Below, piece by piece: positions 58,750 through 64,000 of a DNA stretch of 64,000 nt; within the stretch, counting starts at the first letter, position 1, and every line of letters starts with the position of its first letter. The stretch lies in contig CANMEI010000005.1 in NCBI GenBank assembly GCA_947496695.1, positions 124,001 through 188,000 of the forward strand, given 5' to 3'. The position numbers were made by a program, and so were the translations under genes. The DNA is from an uncultured Cellulophaga sp. (lineage in GTDB: Bacteria > Bacteroidota > Bacteroidia > Flavobacteriales > Flavobacteriaceae). The notes below the pieces were generated by a model, which saw only the letters and a list, made by a program, of their open reading frames with translations, had not been told where the DNA came from and did not search any database.

Positions 58750-59790
58750 TTACTTTATTGAATTGTAATTTTTATACCATTCAACAAATTTTTTAACTCC
58801 ATATTCTATTGTAGTTTTTGGAGCATATTGATAATCATTAATTAAATCATCTACATTGGCTAATGTTTTTTTAACATCGCCGGGTTGCATTGGTAAAAAC
58901 TCTTTTATTGCTTTTTTAGAAAAATTATTTTCTATTTCAGTTATAAATTTTGTGAGTTTTACACTTTTGTTATTACCAATATTATATATTTTATAATAGT
59001 TTTTAGAATTAGCTCTTTCTTCTGTATTACTTTTTACTACTCTGTAAACTCCTTCAACAATATCATCAATGTAAGTGAAATCTCTTTCCATTTCGCCATT
59101 GTTAAAAATTTTGATGGGTTTGTTATTTTCTATAGCATCAGTAAATAAAAACATTGCCATATCTGGTCTTCCCCATGGGCCATATACAGTAAAAAATCTT
59201 AATCCAGTTGTAGTTATTTTGTATAGGTGGCTATACGTGTGTGCCATTAGCTCATTGCTTTTTTTTGTAGCAGCATATAGGCTTATAGGTGTTTCTGTAA
59301 CATCAGTGGTGCTAAAAGGTATTTGTTTATTTAGGCCGTAAACACTTGAACTACTGGCGTAAACCAAATGTTTTATATTGTAGTTTCGACAACATTCTAA
59401 AATGTTTAGAAAACCAACAATGTTAGTATCTACATATACTTCTGGGTTATCAATACTATTTCTAACGCCAGCTTGAGCGGCAAGGTTGCAAACTACTGTT
59501 ATGTTTTCTTTTTTAAATAATTTAGGAAGCTCTTCTCTATCTTCAATGTCAAGTTTATAAAATGAAAAATTATTTTCATATATATTACTTATGTATTTTT
59601 GATTGTAGCAAGAAGCATCGGTTTTATTGATTCCGAGTAAACTTAACCTATCATATTTTAAATCAACAGAGTAATAATCATTAATATTATCAACTCCAAT
59701 GACGTTAAAACCTTCATTAATAAGTTTTTTACAAAGATGAAAACCAATAAAACCAGCAGCACCTGTTACTAATATGTTATGATTGTCCAA
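58750..59790 (-). CDS. UDP-glucuronate 4-epimerase
   Basis: A ~346-residue SDR with [37 protein letters not shown], the catalytic SSSVYG and YAATKKSNE, and [14 protein letters not shown]. The AQAGVRxSIDNPxxY motif marks the UDP-GlcA 4-epimerase (GlaE/Cap1J) branch, producing UDP-galacturonate. No ATG is available: TTG at 59790 ([10 protein letters not shown]) overlaps ugd by 14 bases, while an in-frame TTG at 59820 would overlap by 44. The adjacent Ugd supplies the UDP-GlcA. Confidence 0.92.
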   Translation of the reverse strand: MDNHNILVTGAAGFIGFHLCKKLINEGFNVIGVDNINDYYSVDLKYDRLSLLGINKTDASCYNQKYISNIYENNFSFYKLDIEDREELPKLFKKENITVVCNLAAQAGVRNSIDNPEVYVDTNIVGFLNILECCRNYNIKHLVYASSSSVYGLNKQIPFSTTDVTETPISLYAATKKSNELMAHTYSHLYKITTTGLRFFTVYGPWGRPDMAMFLFTDAIENNKPIKIFNNGEMERDFTYIDDIVEGVYRVVKSNTEERANSKNYYKIYNIGNNKSVKLTKFITEIENNFSKKAIKEFLPMQPGDVKKTLANVDDLINDYQYAPKTTIEYGVKKFVEWYKNYNSIK

Positions 59791-61174
59791 TTCTGTAATA
59801 TTTAAAACCGATAGCTTCAAGATTTTCTTTGTCTAATAATCTTCTACCATCAAATATAAAAGCAGGTTTTAACATTTTGTCGTAAATTTTCTGCCAATCG
59901 TAAGTTTTAAATTCATCCCATTCTGTAAGAATAGCAATAGCATGCGCGTTTTCTACTTGATCCATAGGGTCTGTTACAACTGTTACAAGCTCTTTGTTTT
60001 CTTCAGGAGTACGCGTATTTAAATAATCTAAATCTCTAAAAACGGTTTGCTCTTTTACTTGAGGGTCAAAAATACTTAGTTCAGCTTTTTCTTCTAATAA
60101 AGCATCTGCTACATATATAGCTGCAGATTCTCTAGTGTCGTTCGTATCTTTTTTAAATGCCCAGCCAAAGAAAACTATTTTTTTACCTGAAACAGTATTG
60201 TAAAGGGTACTGATAATATTATCGGCAAATCTTCTTTTTTGGTAATCATTCATAATAATTACTTGCTCCCAATAATCAGCAACTTCTTGTAATCCTAAGC
60301 TTTGAGAAATGTAAACCAAATTTAAAATATCTTTTTGGAAACAAGAACCACCAAAACCGACAGAAGAATTTAAAAATTTAGAACCAATTCTTGTGTCAAA
60401 ACCTATTGCTCTAGAAACTTCTTGCACATTGGCATCTGTTTTTTCACATAGTGCTGAAATAGAATTTATTGAAGATACTCGTTGTGCTAAAAAAGCATTT
60501 GCAACTAGTTTTGATAGCTCAGAAGACCATACGTTAGTTTGTAATATACGTTCTTTAGGTAACCAATTTTCATAAACTTCACTTAAGGCATCTTTAGCTT
60601 CTTGTCCAGAAGTAGTTTCATCTCCACCAATTAAAACACGATCTGCATTTAATAAATCTTCAATAGCCGTGCCTTCTGCTAAAAATTCTGGGTTAGAAAG
60701 TATTTCAAAATTAACGCCGTTACCGGTATTGTCAAGAATGTTTTTAATAGCGCCTGCAGTTCTAACAGGTAATGTAGACTTTTCAACAACTATTTTATCA
60801 GTCTTAGCAACTTTAGCAATATTTCTTGCGCAAAGCTCTATAAACTTTAGATCAGCAGCCTGACCTTTTCCTTTACCGTATGTTTTTGTTGGTGTATTTA
60901 CAGATATAAATATTACATCAGCTTCATCAATAGCTTTGTCTACATCTGTTGAAAAAAATAAATTTTTATCGCGTGTATCAGCAACAATTTCTTTTAACCC
61001 TGGCTCGTAAATTGGTAAATTTTCTAAATTAGAGTCATTCCATTGAGCTATTCTACTTTCGTTGATATCAACAACAGTAACTTGAATATGTGGGCATTTT
61101 TTTGCTATAACTGACATTGTTGGTCCTCCAACATAGCCTGCTCCAATACAACAGATTTTAGATACTTTATTCAT
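59777..61174 (-). CDS. ugd: UDP-glucose 6-dehydrogenase, eukaryote-like branch
   Basis: Oxidises UDP-glucose to UDP-glucuronate. The 465-residue enzyme has [18 protein letters not shown], the [17 protein letters not shown] loop, [21 protein letters not shown] and active-site C278 in [17 protein letters not shown]. These segments follow the animal/plant UGDH pattern more than the shorter bacterial one. It is the first gene of the - strand polysaccharide run, upstream of the UDP-GlcA 4-epimerase gene. Confidence 0.93.
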   Translation of the reverse strand: MNKVSKICCIGAGYVGGPTMSVIAKKCPHIQVTVVDINESRIAQWNDSNLENLPIYEPGLKEIVADTRDKNLFFSTDVDKAIDEADVIFISVNTPTKTYGKGKGQAADLKFIELCARNIAKVAKTDKIVVEKSTLPVRTAGAIKNILDNTGNGVNFEILSNPEFLAEGTAIEDLLNADRVLIGGDETTSGQEAKDALSEVYENWLPKERILQTNVWSSELSKLVANAFLAQRVSSINSISALCEKTDANVQEVSRAIGFDTRIGSKFLNSSVGFGGSCFQKDILNLVYISQSLGLQEVADYWEQVIIMNDYQKRRFADNIISTLYNTVSGKKIVFFGWAFKKDTNDTRESAAIYVADALLEEKAELSIFDPQVKEQTVFRDLDYLNTRTPEENKELVTVVTDPMDQVENAHAIAILTEWDEFKTYDWQKIYDKMLKPAFIFDGRRLLDKENLEAIGFKYYRIGQS

Positions 61175-61405
61175 CAGTAATTTTTATTGATTAATATTTA
61201 TAATTGCAAATATTGGAAAATAATTTGAATGTTTTAATTTTTCATAAACTTAAAAGCTATTAATAGGCCTGATTTGTTAGATTATCAAAAAACAGCTAAG
61301 TGAATTACTTATTTGTCGTTTAACGATTAAACCATATCTTAAACGAAAGATGCTATTTCGGAGATAAATATTAGCTATTTTTGTTTTAAATACTAAATAC
61401 TAACC

Positions 61406-62530
61406 GTGATTAATTTACCTAAGATTTGGCTTTCTTCTCCTCATATGTGTGGTGAAGAAATTAAATATGTTCAAGAAGCTTTTGATACAAACTGGATAGC
61501 TCCACTAGGTCCGAATGTTGATGGTTTTGAAAAATCAATACAAAAATATATCAATAATAGTGTTCATGTAGCGGCATTAAGCTCAGGCACAGGTGCAATT
61601 CATTTGGCTCTAGAAATATTAGGAGTTGGCATTGGAGACGATGTTATATGTCAGAGTTTTACTTTTTCAGCATCAGCAAATCCAATTAAGTATTTAGGGG
61701 CAAATCCTATTTTTGTTGATAGTGAGAGAGATACTTGGAATATTTCTCCGATTTTATTAGAAAAAGCTATAGAAAGTAGAATAGCATCAGGAAAAAGGCC
61801 AAAAGCAATAATTGCTGTTCATTTATATGGAATGCCATATAATACTAATGAGATTGAAAGAATTTCCAAAAAATATAATATTCCAGTTATTGAAGATAGT
61901 GCAGAAGCTTTGGGAAGTACTTGTAATGGAATTAAATGCAGTAGTTTTGGAGACATAGGAATTTTATCTTTTAATGGAAATAAGATTATAACTACTTCAG
62001 GTGGAGGTGCTCTAGTAACAAAAAATAATTCATTTAAAGAAAAAGCTGTCTTTTTGGCTACTCAAGCCAGGGATGATGCACCACATTATCAACATTCAAA
62101 TGTTGGTTATAATTATAGAATGAGTAACGTTCTTGCTGGTATTGGTAGAGGACAAATGGGAGTTATTGATGATAGGGTAGCGGCAAGAAGAGCTAATTAT
62201 GACTTATATTATACTAATTTAAATGATATAAAAGGTATAACATTTTTAGATGAACCAAAAGGTTATTTTTCAAACAGATGGCTTTCATGTATTTTGACAC
62301 CTTCATTTGAAATAAGAGAAAAAATACGTCTCTTTTTATTAGAAAAAAATATAGAATCTAGGCCTTTGTGGAAACCAATGCACATGCAACCTGTATTTAC
62401 AGATTGTATTTCTTTTGACGATGGTACTTCAGAAGATTTATTCGAACGAGGTTTGTGTTTGCCAAGTGGTTCAAATTTAACATCAGAAGATGTTATGAGA
62501 ATTATAGGTTTAATTAAATCAATATTATGA
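61406..62530 (+). CDS. pglE: DegT/DnrJ/EryC1 aminotransferase, PglE-like
   Basis: A 374-residue PLP-dependent sugar aminotransferase: IWLSSPHMCGEEI, VAALSSGTGAIHLAL, DVICQSFTFSASANPI, VIEDSAEALGS and the Schiff-base K193 in LSFNGNKIITTSGGG. It would aminate the 4-keto sugar made by the dehydratase encoded next, giving UDP-4-amino-4,6-dideoxy-GlcNAc. The start is a GTG at 61406, with no suitable ATG before it. Its stop overlaps the next ATG (ATGA at 62527-62530). It is divergent from ugd; a TATTTTTG element lies at 61376-61383 without a clear -33. Confidence 0.9.
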   Translation: MINLPKIWLSSPHMCGEEIKYVQEAFDTNWIAPLGPNVDGFEKSIQKYINNSVHVAALSSGTGAIHLALEILGVGIGDDVICQSFTFSASANPIKYLGANPIFVDSERDTWNISPILLEKAIESRIASGKRPKAIIAVHLYGMPYNTNEIERISKKYNIPVIEDSAEALGSTCNGIKCSSFGDIGILSFNGNKIITTSGGGALVTKNNSFKEKAVFLATQARDDAPHYQHSNVGYNYRMSNVLAGIGRGQMGVIDDRVAARRANYDLYYTNLNDIKGITFLDEPKGYFSNRWLSCILTPSFEIREKIRLFLLEKNIESRPLWKPMHMQPVFTDCISFDDGTSEDLFERGLCLPSGSNLTSEDVMRIIGLIKSIL

Positions 62531-64000
62531 TCTTAAAATATATATCAAGTTCATTTGCAAAATATGCTTCAAAATGGTTAGTTTTAACTATTGATATATT
62601 TATAGTTTCCATATCCTTTATCTTGTCCTATTTTATTTTGTTTAATATGACAATGAATTTTGATGTAAAAAAATTACTTCTTCAATTACCCATTGTTTCT
62701 ATAATCTCATTAATTTCTTTTTTAATTATTGGCTCATATAAAGGGGTTGTTAGGCATACAGGAGTAAGAGATGTTTATAATATTTTTAATGCAATATGTT
62801 TGTTTAGCATATTCACTATAATTTTAGTTGTTATCAATAGAAAAATTGATTTAATAAATAGTTTTACTGTTCCTCTTACTATTATAATAATTCATAGTTT
62901 GTTAAGTTTTATAGGCTTAACAGCCTCAAGGTATATGTTTAAGGCAGTGTATGCTAACCTTTTAGCTCTAGGTAATTACACACCTTCTAAAAATGTTTTG
63001 ATTTATGGAGCGGGTGAGTCTGGTATTTTAACTCATACAGCACTTACTAATAATCCAAAAGCAATTGTAAAAGTTATTGGTTATGTTGATAATGATGAAC
63101 AAAAAACAGGGAAGCATATTAATGGAGTAAAAGTATATTCTCCTGATGTATTAAATGAATCCTTTTTGTTGAAAAATGATATTTCAGAAGTGATTTTTTC
63201 AATACAAAATATTGATAATAATAAACTTAGAAAACTAGTAGAAAGTTTAGTAGATTATCCTGTTTTAGCAAAAATAGTACCTCCAGTTGATGATTGGATA
63301 AATGGAGAGTTAAAGCTATCTCAAATTAAGAAAATTCAAATTGAAGATTTATTAGATAGGGCTACTATAAATATAAAAAATTCAAAAATAAGTAAAGAAT
63401 TAGAAGGTAAAATAGTATTAGTCACAGGAGGTGCAGGCTCAATTGGAAGTGAAATTGTACGACAAATATGTACTTACAATTATAAATCTTTAATAGTAAT
63501 TGATCAAGCCGAATCGGCCTTATACGATTTACAGCAAGAATTAAAACAAAATGGTTTTCATAATTTCATTCCTATTGTATCTGATATTAGAGATAAAAAT
63601 AGGATGAATAATATTTTTAATGAATATAAACCTAATATGGTTTTTCATGCGGCAGCATATAAGCATGTTCCTTTAATGGAGTATAATTCTTATGAAGCTA
63701 TAAAAATTAATGTTGAAGGAACTAAAATTATTTGCGATTTATCAGTAGCGACAGGAGTTGATAAATTCGTATTTGTTTCTACAGATAAAGCAGTAAACCC
63801 TACCAATGTAATGGGGGCGACAAAACGAATTGCAGAATTGTATATAAGTTGTATGCAACAACAAAATAAAACAAAATTTATAACTACTAGATTTGGAAAT
63901 GTTCTAGGTTCTAATGGATCTGTTATTCCATTATTTAAAAAACAAATAGAAAAAGGAGGCCCTTTAACAGTTACTCATAAAGATGTTACTCGTTTTTTTA
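62527..64000 (+). CDS. pglF: UDP-GlcNAc 4,6-dehydratase, PglF/CapD-like (3' end outside window)
   Basis: The frame is open from ATG 62527 to the window edge (491 codons). Residues ~12-140 hold four membrane helices. Then a CoA-binding-like Rossmann segment contains VLIYGAGESGIL (about 155-165). The catalytic SDR domain begins about residue 297 with VLVTGGAGSIGSEIVRQI, FHAAAYKHVPLMEYN and STDKAVNPTNVMGATKR, where the usual Tyr is replaced by Met as in PglF-type dehydratases. It would supply the 4-keto sugar to the aminotransferase with which it overlaps. About 130-150 residues are probably missing. Confidence 0.92.
   Translation, partial: MILKYISSSFAKYASKWLVLTIDIFIVSISFILSYFILFNMTMNFDVKKLLLQLPIVSIISLISFLIIGSYKGVVRHTGVRDVYNIFNAICLFSIFTIILVVINRKIDLINSFTVPLTIIIIHSLLSFIGLTASRYMFKAVYANLLALGNYTPSKNVLIYGAGESGILTHTALTNNPKAIVKVIGYVDNDEQKTGKHINGVKVYSPDVLNESFLLKNDISEVIFSIQNIDNNKLRKLVESLVDYPVLAKIVPPVDDWINGELKLSQIKKIQIEDLLDRATINIKNSKISKELEGKIVLVTGGAGSIGSEIVRQICTYNYKSLIVIDQAESALYDLQQELKQNGFHNFIPIVSDIRDKNRMNNIFNEYKPNMVFHAAAYKHVPLMEYNSYEAIKINVEGTKIICDLSVATGVDKFVFVSTDKAVNPTNVMGATKRIAELYISCMQQQNKTKFITTRFGNVLGSNGSVIPLFKKQIEKGGPLTVTHKDVTRFF

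Overview
The window is AT-rich DNA from a member of the Bacteroidota, almost certainly family Flavobacteriaceae. The reasons are a type IX secretion sorting domain on the first protein, flavobacterial promoters of the form TTG-N17-23-TAnnTTTG, no Shine-Dalgarno sequences, and characteristic gene neighbourhoods: divergent tsaD/tamB, divergent lptD/amidase followed by mlaD, a GH3-serine hydrolase fusion next to bshA, and a eukaryote-like UDP-glucose dehydrogenase. Genus cannot be assigned by eye.

Positions 1-13200 hold housekeeping and stress genes: the C-terminal end of a T9SS-exported surface protein, a DoxX-like membrane protein, a Fur-family regulator with a zinc/cadmium-type P-type ATPase, msrB-msrA, KDPG aldolase (eda), a VanX-like dipeptidase lipoprotein, an exported esterase, a THUMP-like methyltransferase, an AI-2E-type membrane protein, a DUF4159 protein, rsmE and tsaD. 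Two genes here are broken: a DUF1223 gene with a frameshift at 10.6 kb, and a TfoX/Sxy-like gene at 11.8-12.2 kb with a frameshift and a stop codon. The second lies outside any long open frame.

Positions 13260-34790 are envelope and core metabolism: tamB, pfkA-gap, an N-acetylglucosamine-kinase-like gene, ridA, lptD (with 23 consecutive aspartates), an amidase, mlaD, a two-gene heterodisulfide-reductase-like Fe-S module with a conserved unknown protein, a GH3-serine hydrolase fusion, bshA (bacillithiol) and an OmpA-family protein.

Positions 34796-64000 are one large surface-polysaccharide locus, still running at the window edge. An MBOAT/SGNH acylation pair on the + strand is followed by about 24 kb of - strand genes. 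These encode two FemAB/GNAT-like proteins (one fused to a PglD acetyltransferase), a PglC-like phosphoglycosyl transferase, a divergent DegT-like protein, the UDP-N-acetyl-L-fucosamine pathway with a WbuB-like transferase, two more glycosyltransferases, Wzx and Wzy, three O-acyltransferases, a beta-helix lipoprotein, a TviB/TviC pair (GalNAcA) and a Ugd/4-epimerase pair (galacturonate). At the right end, on the + strand, lie a PglE-like aminotransferase and a truncated PglF-like dehydratase that starts at 62527. Together with PglD and PglC these would make and load UDP-di-N-acetylbacillosamine. One PglC-type initiator plus three glycosyltransferases suggests a Wzx/Wzy-assembled repeat of about four sugars, rich in acidic and amino sugars and decorated with acyl groups. 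Two striking inverted repeats (a perfect 46-bp palindrome at 38284-38329 and a 21-bp-arm hairpin at 53887-53947) sit between genes of this locus.
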